Under the pieces are notes generated by a model. That model had not been told where the DNA came from. It did no database searches and worked only from the letters and a program-made list of their open reading frames with translations. A program made the position numbers and the translations under genes. Shown here one piece after another: positions 1-8,460 of a stretch of DNA of 64,000 nucleotides. Location of the stretch: contig NZ_SHKW01000001.1 in NCBI RefSeq assembly GCF_004217555.1, positions 558,001 to 622,000 on the forward strand, in the 5' to 3' direction. This DNA comes from Edaphobacter modestus (GTDB taxonomy: Bacteria; Acidobacteriota; Terriglobia; Terriglobales; Acidobacteriaceae). Within the stretch, counting starts at the first letter, position 1; each line of letters starts with the position of its first letter.

Positions 1-2559
1 CTGGTGCCCTCTTCAGTCACGGCCGCCGCCAACGGACCCGGAGGCGTGCAGTCGATCGCTGGCCTTGCAGCGGCGGGTACGATCGTCCACCTCATCGATC
101 CTCATGGAAACCCTATGCGGATCGCGACGCCCGGGGCCGGCCTGATTACCGACGATGGAGCGGCTGTGCTCACAGGCAATATCACGGGCAACCTGATTAC
201 CCTGGCTGCAGGCAATCGGATTGCGCCCAACGCGCTTCCCCCAGTCACCCCGCTTCGTATCGGATTTGCAACCAACGGAACGATGAGCGCTTCGCCACTA
301 TTGCCGCCGCCTCTGGCCGCGGGAACGATTCCCCGGCTCTTTTACCGTGTGATGGTAGTGGACCAAAACTGGTACCTACTTGGCAACCGGTCTGCAGCAG
401 CAGTGCTGGGCGTCCCGGCAGACGATCAGCGCATTCCACCGGAATTGCTGCCAATCGTGCGTGACATGGTTGATATCGACTATCTAGCTGACGGGCCTGA
501 TACGCTCGGCGAAGCCACTCGCATCCTGAACCGTCCGCTGCAAAGCATGATCGTAGCGGTCTCCCCGAACATCGACCAAAGCCTTCTGACGCCCGCCGGC
601 CCCGGAGCGCCTGCGCACTGGCCTGCCCTTCCCCCGCCCAACACGAGCGCAGGCTTTCCGAACCCTCCAATAAAGCTTTCGGCCGCCAATGTCACAGCGT
701 CTTTCGTCGGCCAGGATGTTGTCGTGACAGTCGCCGCCGGAGCCGCGCCCGACGGTGCAACGGTTCGCGTGTTCCCGCAGGTGTTTGTGGAAATTGCCTC
801 AATCAATGGCGCGGAACCGTCGTTTCTTCGTGGCGATGGTGGTGCAGGCATCGTGAGCGGAGCCAACCCGGTGAACATCTTTCTGGCGAACCCCTTCCAC
901 CTAGGTTCGGCTGCAGCCGTTCCGAATCCGGCAGTGCTTACGATGGACATCGTGGTGGCACCAAGGCTGGGGCAGCGACGCCTGACTGCCGCAGTAGCGG
1001 TGAAGGTGGCGGCAGGACCTGCCGTTGTGCCCACTAGTCCCTTCTTCGGTGCCGCCGCTGGCAACATTATGGGCATCTTGCCGGTCATTGTTCAAGGTGT
1101 GGCGGAGTCGCCGCTGTTCGGCATTCCCAACACCGTCTCGCCGCCAGCCGCGCCGCCGGGAAACCTGCTGGAGCTGGTGCTGAGCCTTGCCTCAGAGCCG
1201 TCTCCGCGCAAGGCTCCGCGCCTGCCCACCATGGCCCGGCTGGAAACAGTAGCAGCAACCGGCACAACCTTACCTGCACCCGATACATCCATCGCCTGGC
1301 AGGCGGTTTTGAGCGGTGCGCGCTGGGCGGCAGAGTCGCGTTCAGCCCTGCACGCGCAGGGCAACCCGGGGAACCCGGCCGGGCCGGATGTGCATGCGCC
1401 TGGGGTAGCCACCACGGGTGCCCTTGGTTACGACCTTGCGCTGCATGCCCTGAAGCGCGCGCAACCGCTGATCCCGCTGCCTGCTTCGAACGCTGGCACT
1501 GTGCTGGGGTGGGTAGCTTTCTCGTCGGGAGATAACTTCGACATTCCCGTGGACACAGCTGCTGCTAATACCGGCACCGGCGTCCTGCTGGAAAGCATCG
1601 CCGTGGGCTGCGAGACGCCTTGGCTATCCAGCTTTGACACGCCGCCTGCAAACCTTACCGTGAACCAGATGATTCAGAATGCCGCGGGCCTGATGAACGT
1701 GGGCGCACCGGCGATCACCGTCAACATCAACAATGAGAATCGCCTGCAGCGTGAGGTGCGCCGCGAGTTCTTCGCAGCCAAGCAAGGCTTTCGCGACGCG
1801 CAATGGTCGCTGCGCCGCGCGTTTGCCGAGGCGCGGGAACTCGTCTACATCGAGTCTCCCCAGTTTGCGCGCACGGCTCGCCCGAGTGGTGCCCCGCAAC
1901 CGTACGAAGTCGACCTTGTGGCTGAACTGGCTGCCCGGCTGAGTGCTCATCCGAACCTGCGAGTCATCGTCTGCACGCCGCGCCTGTCTGACTTCGCGGA
2001 TAACTTCCGAAGTTTTCATCGGCAACACTACGCGGCACGGCTGGAGGCCTTCAACAACCTGCAGGCCGTTGCGAAAGATCGTGTTCTGCTGTTCCATCCG
2101 GTCGGTTTTCCCGGTCGCACGGCGTACATCCGCACGACCTCGGTGATCGTCGACGACGTGTGGTGCCTGACCGGCGCAACACACTTCCGCCGTCGCGGCA
2201 TGACCTTCGACGGCAGCGCTGCCATTGCCTCATTCGATCGCCAGATTACCGACGGCTATTCCACTAAGGTCCGAAACTTTCGCCGATCCCTGATGGCTGC
2301 AAAGATGAATGTCCCCGCACCTGCGCCGGGGCAGCCTCTGAATGGCGAGTGGGTTCGTCTCGGCAATCCCACCTCAGCCTTCGATGTAGTGAACGACCTA
2401 CTGCAGCAGGGTGGCTTCGGCCGCATCCAGAGCCTCTGGCCCGGACCGACTGACAACACTGTGCTGGCCGCTCAGCCAGAGGTCGCCGATCCCGACGGCT
2501 CCAATGGTGTCACGCTGTTCAACACCCTGGCCGGAATGCTTGCAGAAGCTGGAACCTAG
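1..2559 (+). CDS. Phospholipase D-like protein, 5' end cut by window
   Basis: The frame is open from the first base, so the true start may lie outside; a GTG at base 4 is possible but no ribosome site is visible. The roughly 850 visible residues begin with a long Ala/Pro/Gly-rich, beta-type region. The last third resembles a phospholipase D fold: a VYIESPQFA strand near residue 615, and near residues 710-740 a segment with the IVDD...G..(H/N)..RR.M..D layout of the second PLD half. The catalytic His and Lys of the HxK motif are replaced (RTTSVIVDD), so phosphodiesterase activity is doubtful. It could be a structural or binding relative. The gene ends just before a transposon remnant. Family assignment is moderate; substrate unknown. 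Confidence 0.6.
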   Translation: MVPSSVTAAANGPGGVQSIAGLAAAGTIVHLIDPHGNPMRIATPGAGLITDDGAAVLTGNITGNLITLAAGNRIAPNALPPVTPLRIGFATNGTMSASPLLPPPLAAGTIPRLFYRVMVVDQNWYLLGNRSAAAVLGVPADDQRIPPELLPIVRDMVDIDYLADGPDTLGEATRILNRPLQSMIVAVSPNIDQSLLTPAGPGAPAHWPALPPPNTSAGFPNPPIKLSAANVTASFVGQDVVVTVAAGAAPDGATVRVFPQVFVEIASINGAEPSFLRGDGGAGIVSGANPVNIFLANPFHLGSAAAVPNPAVLTMDIVVAPRLGQRRLTAAVAVKVAAGPAVVPTSPFFGAAAGNIMGILPVIVQGVAESPLFGIPNTVSPPAAPPGNLLELVLSLASEPSPRKAPRLPTMARLETVAATGTTLPAPDTSIAWQAVLSGARWAAESRSALHAQGNPGNPAGPDVHAPGVATTGALGYDLALHALKRAQPLIPLPASNAGTVLGWVAFSSGDNFDIPVDTAAANTGTGVLLESIAVGCETPWLSSFDTPPANLTVNQMIQNAAGLMNVGAPAITVNINNENRLQREVRREFFAAKQGFRDAQWSLRRAFAEARELVYIESPQFARTARPSGAPQPYEVDLVAELAARLSAHPNLRVIVCTPRLSDFADNFRSFHRQHYAARLEAFNNLQAVAKDRVLLFHPVGFPGRTAYIRTTSVIVDDVWCLTGATHFRRRGMTFDGSAAIASFDRQITDGYSTKVRNFRRSLMAAKMNVPAPAPGQPLNGEWVRLGNPTSAFDVVNDLLQQGGFGRIQSLWPGPTDNTVLAAQPEVADPDGSNGVTLFNTLAGMLAEAGT

Positions 2560-2598
2560 TACAGCATGGTCTTTGTGGCGGTGGAATTGTCAGGCAAT

Positions 2599-2936
2599 GT
2601 CAGTCAGGTTGAGAGGCCTTGAAGTGTAGCTTGGCAAATTATCTGGCACTTCCGTGCTAATTATTTGGCACACAAGGCTGTAGCTTTGATCGCTATTTGG
2701 CGTAATGTTTGAGCGTTATATGACGCTTCTGCTGGGCTCGACTAACAACATTCGGCAGGACGAACACTCGTTAGCGACAGGCCAGAGATGCTATATGCGC
2801 AGCTAAGTGTTTGACTCTTCATGCCATCTGCAGTCTCATGGCTTAACATCTCCCAGGCAACTGTCACAACGAATCTCCGAAAACTACGCCAAATAGCTCT
2901 GAAAAACTACGCCAAATAATTCTGAAAGTGACACGC
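2599..2936. mobile_element. Cargo-less Tn5053/Tn7-like transposon end pair
   Basis: Two arrays of a TATTTGGC-type repeat face each other. Left array, reading right: AATTATCTGGCAC (about 2638), AATTATTTGGCAC (about 2660) and GCTATTTGGCGTA (about 2692). Right array, read inward on the minus strand from about 2936: TGTCACTTTCAGAATTATTT, then GCTATTTGGCGTAG. The outer right end resembles the TGTCATTTTCAGAA terminus of Tn5053/Tn402 elements, whose TniA/TnsB transposase binds several repeats at each end. No transposase lies between the ends. The right end abuts the broken 3' end of ardC. The exact left tip is uncertain (TGTCAG at 2589 or 2599). Confidence 0.5.
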
Positions 2937-3661
2937 TTCGGCTTCATGGAATCCGTTTCGCCTAGGCTTTTGGGGGTAACCCAGCAACGCTGACAACCGA
3001 GACCTGTGCTGTGGACTAGCTCATGAAAAAGTGTGCTGTAGTAGTGCGGAGCATCGACAAAGCGATTCCGGGCGGGCATGTGTACAGAGTCCGTGCGCGG
3101 GACGTAGTAAGCGCGCATCTCCGATTTACTCGTCAGATGAAGAGTGGGCCGATTCTCCCAGCCGGCAACTAGAGCTTCGCAGGCCTCGTCCTGCTCAACC
3201 GCATTCGGTGTCGTCGTCGGCTTCTCGATCTGCGGAACGGTCAAGCCGTCGCATTGCTCGACGTTGAAAACGGTGTGATAGGTCAACACAAACGGCGGTC
3301 GGCGGTCCTCATCCTCGGCGGTGTTTTCGTCCTTTGTTTTGCGGCTGTGGAGTTGCTTATAGAAAACGATCTGTGTACCCTTCTCACCTTTGCGAACTGT
3401 GCCGTTTAGCTCCTTCGCCTGATTGAACGTTATCCAGAAGGGCGAGCTGTAGCTGCTCGACCAAAGAAGCATGATGTTGATACCTCTGTATGGCCTTCCG
3501 GTTCTGAAATTGCGCGGGAATGGGCCTCCGGTGAAGTGCGGAGACTTCCACGGTTTCTCCCACGGAATGACGCCAGCTTTGAGACTGGCAATAATGCGGT
3601 CGGTCACAGTCTGATAGAGGTTGAATTTCGGCGCTGTCTTCTTCGTGGCTTTGCTGCTCAT
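2864..3661 (-). CDS. ardC: ArdC-like antirestriction protein, C-terminally truncated
   Basis: Residues 1-150 match the ssDNA-binding N-terminal domain of ArdC (DUF1738): LYQTVTDRIIASLKAGVIPW at the start, then FWITFNQAKELNG and VRKGEKGTQIVFYK. The second domain is the zincin-like metalloprotease, with HELVHSTG near residues 210-217 giving the HExxH zinc site. Homology stops right after it: the downstream helix with the third zinc ligand is missing, and the frame runs through about 25 unrelated residues into the transposon end at 2936. ArdC proteins protect incoming plasmid or ICE DNA from restriction. The ATG has AGGAG 8 bases upstream. The truncated protein probably lacks full activity; the ssDNA-binding part could survive. 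Confidence 0.8.
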   Translation of the reverse strand: MSSKATKKTAPKFNLYQTVTDRIIASLKAGVIPWEKPWKSPHFTGGPFPRNFRTGRPYRGINIMLLWSSSYSSPFWITFNQAKELNGTVRKGEKGTQIVFYKQLHSRKTKDENTAEDEDRRPPFVLTYHTVFNVEQCDGLTVPQIEKPTTTPNAVEQDEACEALVAGWENRPTLHLTSKSEMRAYYVPRTDSVHMPARNRFVDAPHYYSTLFHELVHSTGLGCQRCWVTPKSLGETDSMKPKRVTFRIIWRSFSELFGVVFGDSL

Positions 3662-3741
3662 GGGTGGGCTCCTCAGCTTTCGCTTTTGAATGGTTCGGCT
3701 GTGGCTGTTCTCACAGACACGCCTTGGCCCTGGCCCAAGCC

Positions 3742-3930
3742 AGCGGGGGGTAGCAAGTGCAAGGGGAGCGGGTATCTCCCACCCTTGAAGTGGAGCTGCA
3801 GGCGGAACGGAAAGGGCGAAGCGAAGCGGAGGTCTGCACGGAACGAAGCTCGAGGATCTTCACCCGCGAGCGAAGTGGAGGAAGATTGGGGAAACCCCTT
3901 GCACGCGTGAGCGGGGCAGAGCCCCTTAGC
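3742..3930 (-). other. Structured leader upstream of ardC
   Basis: This 190-bp stretch upstream of ardC is unusually rich in complementary segments. GTGCAAGGGG (3757-3766) pairs with CCCCTTGCAC (3895-3904), closing a domain of about 150 nt. GATCTTC near 3847 can pair with GAAGATT near 3881, and GGGGC-AGA-GCCCC (3913-3925) is a tight hairpin. There is no convincing ORF. It lies in the 5' leader of ardC on the minus strand. It may be a regulatory RNA, or a single-stranded DNA structure used during conjugative transfer as with ssDNA promoters. Function is inference. Confidence 0.4.
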
Positions 3931-3983
3931 AGCTTTGGCTGTTGCTGTTGCTTTGCCTGCTATATATCTGAAGTGAGGTGCGG

Positions 3984-4403
3984 ATGAGAGAGATAAAGGT
4001 CTATTTGGCTGGAGGATTTCATTCGGGATGGCAGGACCTGGTCAAAGCACGAACTTCCAACCTCAGCTTCTTTGACCCGAGAGAGCACAAGATTGATGCT
4101 GCGGATCTGTACACCGCTTGGGATCTGAACGCCATTCGTGAAAGCGATTGGGTGTTTGCCTATTTGGAAAAGAGCAATCCCGGTGGCTACGCACTCGCTC
4201 TCGAAATAGGGTTCGGGAAAGCCTTGGAAAAGAGAATCCTGTTGATTGATGAGAGGTCCATAGATAGCGATATGGAGGCTAGACGGTTGGCAATGCTGCA
4301 CATCTGTGCTGATGCGTGCTTCCATACTCTGGAGGCGGGAATTGCCTTCCTTCGAGAAGAAACACGAACGATGGATTCTCTCCCTAAGGATTCGGGTTCA
4401 TAA
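3984..4403 (+). CDS. Nucleoside 2-deoxyribosyltransferase-like protein
   Basis: A 139-residue protein with the compact fold of the nucleoside 2-deoxyribosyltransferase superfamily. It has N-terminal KVYLAGGF, a central WDLNAIRESDWVFAYL strand typical of the acidic active-site region, and GGYALALEIGFGKAL, where the ExGxA-type glutamate is the usual catalytic nucleophile. Family members cleave or exchange N-glycosidic bonds of (deoxy)nucleosides; related proteins occur in phages and DNA-modification clusters. The ATG at 3984 is preferred over a GTG at 3978; AGGTG lies just upstream, rather close. It sits between ardC and a phosphorothioation-associated fragment, converging with the latter. The substrate is unknown, and salvage, modified-base metabolism or NAD-like cleavage are all possible. 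Confidence 0.6.
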   Translation: MREIKVYLAGGFHSGWQDLVKARTSNLSFFDPREHKIDAADLYTAWDLNAIRESDWVFAYLEKSNPGGYALALEIGFGKALEKRILLIDERSIDSDMEARRLAMLHICADACFHTLEAGIAFLREETRTMDSLPKDSGS

Positions 4404-4469
4404 GCCGTTAGCCCCGTACTTGCGAAGCGCTCGCATCAGAGGTTCGAATTAGAGAGTGCCCCACGATGT

Positions 4470-5546
4470 CTACATGGCTTTCCTTGAGAAGTGCTTCCCA
4501 TCCTTTGCGGGTGCCGATGTCTGAACGCGATAGCAGCCCCAATTCCTCTTCTTGGGCCGAAAGCTGAGCAAATTCCGCATAGCGAGGATGGAGTGGATCG
4601 AGAAAGGATTCTTTCCGGTGAAGTATGGGGGGGGTTCTGAGTTGCTGAAATTCTTGATCCCGTAGGAGGCGGTGGGGAGGTAAACACGCACGCTGTAAGC
4701 GAGCTCTGGGTGAGCGATATCTTCGAAGTCTGGATATCGGAGGAAGGAAAGCTTCTTACCATCCAGGCTGATCTTGATGAGATCGTATTCTACGTCTCCG
4801 ACGATCTGCCGGGCGGTGAGGATCATAAGCCGCAAAAGGGGCGGGAGCTGTGCTTCCGCCGTTTTATGGATGTAGAGCGAATCGGGCAGCTTCTTCCCTA
4901 CGATTGCCTGTTTGCATTGTTGCTGAATGATTCCGGGTTTCCCAAGTTCGAACAGAAAGTCGGTGCCGGCTTGGATTGAAGTTTTGTAGCTGGGCCACAG
5001 CATTTTTATGTCAGCTTGGATCTCATCGGGGAGCATACGGATAGGCGGCGGGGTCAACCCTTGGAGCCGCAGCATAGCTATATAGGTTAGGAAGTTCACC
5101 CGCTTCTCTTCACGAGCGGAGGCGAGCGCGTCCGCGTTCAGTAGCGTAGAAGCAATTCTCTCTACTCGCTGCGCTGAACCATACCGTTCGATCAGACGCG
5201 TCAGCGGCTTGAATTCTACCCCTAGCGGCGGCCGCCCGAGCGTTCTAGTCAGCGCAAGATATCGTTGCGCAGTGCGATCTTTGGAGAATTCGATTCGTAC
5301 TGTCTCTCGAAAGCTGATGGGACGATAGAGCGACAATTGAGCCAGATAGTCGGACTCAGTTTGCGAATCTTTGAAAATATAGGCTATTCCAAGACTGGCC
5401 ATGTGGGGCTGGTGACCCAAAACGGCCCGCAAGTAGTCTTTGAACTCCTGTTGCGTATATAGCTTCTGGAAAGAACCTACCTTGGTGAGAACCCCGTCAG
5501 CGAATTCGGGGGCATCTCCCAAACTTTGATCCACGCGGACAGCCAC
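4470..5546 (-). CDS. DNA phosphorothioation-associated putative methyltransferase, C-terminal fragment
   Basis: The 358 residues resemble the C-terminal half of proteins annotated as DNA phosphorothioation-associated putative methyltransferase (TIGR04096-like). Recognisable blocks are FADGVLTKVGSFQKLYTQ near residue 16, FLTYIAMLRLQGL near 150, GKKLPDSLYIHK near 220, QLPPLLRLM, and LSFLRYPDF followed by HPELAYSVRV. The N-terminal SAM-binding part is gone: upstream of the GTG start the frame holds LLVVAV, the end of the Rossmann domain, and then an in-frame stop at about 5562. So this is a truncated gene, probably inactive. No dnd/dpt sulfur-insertion genes are present. It is evidence of a lost modification/defence island. 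Confidence 0.6.
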   Translation of the reverse strand: MAVRVDQSLGDAPEFADGVLTKVGSFQKLYTQQEFKDYLRAVLGHQPHMASLGIAYIFKDSQTESDYLAQLSLYRPISFRETVRIEFSKDRTAQRYLALTRTLGRPPLGVEFKPLTRLIERYGSAQRVERIASTLLNADALASAREEKRVNFLTYIAMLRLQGLTPPPIRMLPDEIQADIKMLWPSYKTSIQAGTDFLFELGKPGIIQQQCKQAIVGKKLPDSLYIHKTAEAQLPPLLRLMILTARQIVGDVEYDLIKISLDGKKLSFLRYPDFEDIAHPELAYSVRVYLPTASYGIKNFSNSEPPPYFTGKNPFSIHSILAMRNLLSFRPKKRNWGCYRVQTSAPAKDGKHFSRKAM

Positions 5547-5582
5547 AACGAGTAACGACGATAGAAACTAGAAGCCATCAAT

Positions 5583-6400
5583 ATGTACGCAGTCATGGGA
5601 ATCACAAGGAATGTAGGCGGTGCCGTTGCGCGCACGCTTCTTGCAAAGGGCGAGAAGGTTCGAGGAATCGTAAGGGGAAAGCGGCAGAGTGGCAGAAGAA
5701 AGGTGCGGAGTTCTTCAAAGCCGAGTATAACGACGTGGATGCGCTTACGGCAGCGTTCACCGGCGTCGCTGGCGTCTTCGTAATGGTTCCTGCAAACTTC
5801 GCGCCGGCACCGGCTTTGCCGAGACCAAGGTGACGTTGAAGGTCCTGCATGAGGCACTATCAAGAGCTCTGCCGTCGAAGGTGGTTTATCTGTCATCCAT
5901 AGGAGCGGAACAGGCCAGCGGATTGGGTTTTGACCACGAGTTCTCATCTCCTCGAAGAGACGCTGGGCGATCTTCCGTTCTCCTATGCGTTTCTTCGCGC
6001 CGGCTGGTTCTTTGAGAACTCGGCCGGTGATTTAGCGAGCGCGGAATGAAGACAAGATCAAGTTTCAGCTCCATCCGCTTGACCGGAAGTTTCCTCTGGT
6101 TGCGACCGCGGACATCGGCAAGGTGGGTGCAGAGACGCTCACTCAGGGCTGGACCGGAATCCGCCATATCGAAGTTGCGGGCCCGGAGGGTTACAGTCCC
6201 GTCGACATAGCAGATGCCTTCGCTGAGGCTGTTGGGCGCCCTGTCGAGGCGATCGCCGTTCCCAGGGCGGAATGGGAGACGCTATAGGTTTCACAGGGGA
6301 TGCCGGAGGGACGGACGGCGCATCGAAGCGTTCAGAGCCATTTTCGATCTTTGGTATGGCGAGGTTCGAATTGGCGAGTTTTCCCTCGAACACAATTTGA
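5583..6400 (+). pseudogene. NmrA-type NAD(P)-binding protein, multiply frameshifted
   Basis: Joining reading frames recovers an NmrA/SDR-like protein. Frame one gives MYAVMGITRNVGGAVARTLL, the glycine-rich nucleotide-binding strand. A second frame gives EWQKKGAEFFKAEYNDVDAL and GVFVMVP. A third gives KVLHEAL and VVYLSSIGAEQ. A fourth gives LPFSYAFLRAGWFFEN, and the last gives LVATADIGKVGAETL and PVDIADAFAEAVGRPVEAI. At least four frame changes occur (near 5672, 5805, 5925 and 6045), the first at a GGGG run. The family binds NAD(P) as sensor or reductase. The gene begins within about 25 bp of the truncated phosphorothioation gene, suggesting a deletion junction. Confidence 0.75.
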
Positions 6401-6415
6401 GTCATTCGCATCTGT

Positions 6416-6450
6416 TAAGCACGGGACAAATGAGATCCGTCCCGTGCTTA
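6416..6450 (-). terminator. Hairpin terminator after the TIGR03118 gene
   Basis: A perfect 12-bp stem, TAAGCACGGGAC (6416-6427) with GTCCCGTGCTTA (6439-6450), has an 11-nt loop. It lies 24 bp past the stop of the minus-strand gene ending at 6474. It could serve both that gene and the plus-strand pseudogene. There is no long U-run, so efficiency is uncertain. Confidence 0.6.
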
Positions 6451-6473
6451 GATTGATGAGTGCGCTTGCCCGA

Positions 6474-8144
6474 TTAGTTGACAGTAAGAGCGATTGGGAT
6501 GCTGTGTGCAATATTTCCTGACGCAGCATTGATCATGATGTTTGTAGTCACGGGTGCAGCCGGTGGTGCAACGCTCTGATCTTTACTGGATGTGGAATCA
6601 CACCCGATCACTGCAGTTGACAAGAATGCTAAGACGAGCGCCAGGCTCAGGCCCCGCAGGATTGTGGATCGCTGCCGAACTTCAAAGAAAGCAAACATGC
6701 CGAGAGGGCAGATGAACGCAAAAGTCAATCCGGTTGGCGGATGAACAGAGCGTGCAGATGCACTCGCTGCGGTAGACGCTGCGGAAATGGATACTGTGAC
6801 ATTGGTCGTTGAGGAACCGGCAAGATTTACCGTTGCTGGAGCTAACGTGCAACTGTCGCCGCTTGGAAGTCCGGAGCAGGAAAACGACGCAGGAGTGTTA
6901 AAGTCGTTTTGTGGGGTAAGTGAGATGCTCAACGTGCCGGCTTGTCCATTTTTTACTGTCAAAGACGAGACATTAGACTTCAGAGCAAAGTCTGGGTTGC
7001 CCACGGGTGGGCTGGCAACGCCGATTGATCCAAACAGACCACCTTTGGTTCCGTTGATGCCAGCCGAGAAGAATAACGTATTAGGATCGCCGACATTCTT
7101 CGCTCCAAATACGATCTCCCACAAGCCACTATTTACAATGACATTGCCCTTCGCATCCTGCAGTGATCCTTTTGAAGCGAAGCTGTTTGGATCAAATGCA
7201 TTGATCACGCCATCGCCAAAGTTGGCGACGAGAAGATCGCCACTAAAGCTGCCAAATCCCGATGGCGCGATCGCAACACCCCACGGAGCATTCAAATTTC
7301 CGGCACTGATCGCTCGTTTAACGAGATTGCCATTCGCGTCAAAAATGTCGACAAAGCCCAGCCCAGCCCCCAGAACACGTTTGCCTGTGGCGGGATCGAC
7401 CTGCGTATACGCTACATACACATTGCCCTGAAGAACGTGCACGGAGAAGGGCGAAAAACCCGCCGGTAAGGAAGGATCGGAGAAACTGCCAGCAAGATGG
7501 GTCGGCGAGAAATTCTTATCGAACACATCAATGCTGCCACCAGGAATCTGATTAGCAGCAAGCAAAAATGTACCCGTCGTGTTGGTGTCGATGGCGATGC
7601 CGGTGTACACCGCCTTTGTGGCAGAGTTATTCACCACGGTAATAGCCTGGGTTGTCGTGGAATTCCAGGCCGCAATAGTGCCATCAAGTGTGCCAAAGAT
7701 AAACTGCGCGGCAGCGCTATTAGGAATCTGGAACACGGTAGTATCTGCATTGAAGACCACTCCTGTCGGCATACCATGCGCCGCGGTTGCACTGGCGGCA
7801 GGAACAGTCACAGTGAACTGTGGATTCCCTTGAGCGTCGTCCACTAGGGAGAGACCACTGCCCGGCGAATCGATCCAGAATGCCTTGCCGATAGCGATAC
7901 CCCAGGGGTTGATAAGATTTGGGTCGGTCTTACTTGCATCCACGGAGCCATCCGAGACAATGTTCGTTTGTGTGTATGAACTTGTTTGTGCGGTGGAGAC
8001 TAGAGGAGAGAATGCAGTAATCGCAGCAAGCAATAGGCTTCCTGCGATGTTTGCATATGACTTCTCTTTTGATGAGGGCGGCATGGGTTGATTCTGCTGA
8101 CTTTCACTATAGTTTGAATTCTGCAAGGCACTGCGGTACGTCAT
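6474..8144 (-). CDS. Secreted TIGR03118-family beta-propeller protein
   Basis: The start is the ATG at 8144, with AGGAG six bases upstream. An N-terminal hydrophobic segment (ANIAGSLLLAAITAFSPLV, about residues 30-50) looks like a signal peptide. Residues 60-400 carry the TIGR03118 propeller repeats: LINPWGIAIGKAFWI, GNVYVAYTQVDPATGKRV, NAPWGVAIAPSGFG and GLWEIVFGAKNVGDPNTLFF. An Ig-like segment (FSCSGLPSGDSCTLAPATVN) follows, then a hydrophobic helix near residue 515 and a short tail. The C-terminal helix could anchor it in a membrane. These proteins are extracytoplasmic, common in Acidobacteriota and without known function. It is a single gene followed by a strong hairpin. Confidence 0.85.
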   Translation of the reverse strand: MTYRSALQNSNYSESQQNQPMPPSSKEKSYANIAGSLLLAAITAFSPLVSTAQTSSYTQTNIVSDGSVDASKTDPNLINPWGIAIGKAFWIDSPGSGLSLVDDAQGNPQFTVTVPAASATAAHGMPTGVVFNADTTVFQIPNSAAAQFIFGTLDGTIAAWNSTTTQAITVVNNSATKAVYTGIAIDTNTTGTFLLAANQIPGGSIDVFDKNFSPTHLAGSFSDPSLPAGFSPFSVHVLQGNVYVAYTQVDPATGKRVLGAGLGFVDIFDANGNLVKRAISAGNLNAPWGVAIAPSGFGSFSGDLLVANFGDGVINAFDPNSFASKGSLQDAKGNVIVNSGLWEIVFGAKNVGDPNTLFFSAGINGTKGGLFGSIGVASPPVGNPDFALKSNVSSLTVKNGQAGTLSISLTPQNDFNTPASFSCSGLPSGDSCTLAPATVNLAGSSTTNVTVSISAASTAASASARSVHPPTGLTFAFICPLGMFAFFEVRQRSTILRGLSLALVLAFLSTAVIGCDSTSSKDQSVAPPAAPVTTNIMINAASGNIAHSIPIALTVN

Positions 8145-8177
8145 AGACGCTCCTGAAAATTGCTTGTGAAGGAATTT

Positions 8178-8211
8178 GGGAATACCTTGGCAGATCGGCA
8201 AAGGTATTCCC
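8178..8211 (-). promoter_or_regulatory. Perfect inverted repeat in the 5' region of the TIGR03118 gene
   Basis: GGGAATACCTT (8178-8188) and AAGGTATTCCC (8201-8211) form a perfect 11-bp stem with a 12-nt loop, 34 bp upstream of the ATG at 8144. There is no U-run on the minus strand, so an operator or a leader hairpin is more likely than a terminator. Confidence 0.45.
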
Positions 8212-8460
8212 GTCTCAATAACACGGTGGTACGTAATTTATTCCGATTGATAAAGTAGAAAGGAACACCTGGGACCGTCTGGGTATATAGCTTCTAGCTT
8301 CGACTGTCACACTCACCTCACAATGCAAGAATTGCGATTCAGTTATCAGGCTTCAAATCACTCAGGGCGCATCCGCCCTCAGGTTGCCGCTCGGCAGGGC
8401 GATACCTTGAAGAGGTGATGGTCTTGGTGATTCGGAGGTAGCGCGCGAGGTCGATGCTTA

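Noticed and set aside
480..2225. Long antisense frames across the phospholipase-D-like gene
   Set aside because: They mirror the codon bias of the plus-strand gene and have no ribosome site or motif.
2636..2940. TATTTGGC repeats as a CRISPR array
   Set aside because: Units are short, irregularly spaced and in opposite orientation on the two sides, with no spacers or cas genes.
4470..5546. Active DNA phosphorothioation system
   Set aside because: Only a truncated accessory gene is present; no cysteine desulfurase or dnd/dpt sulfur-transfer genes are seen.
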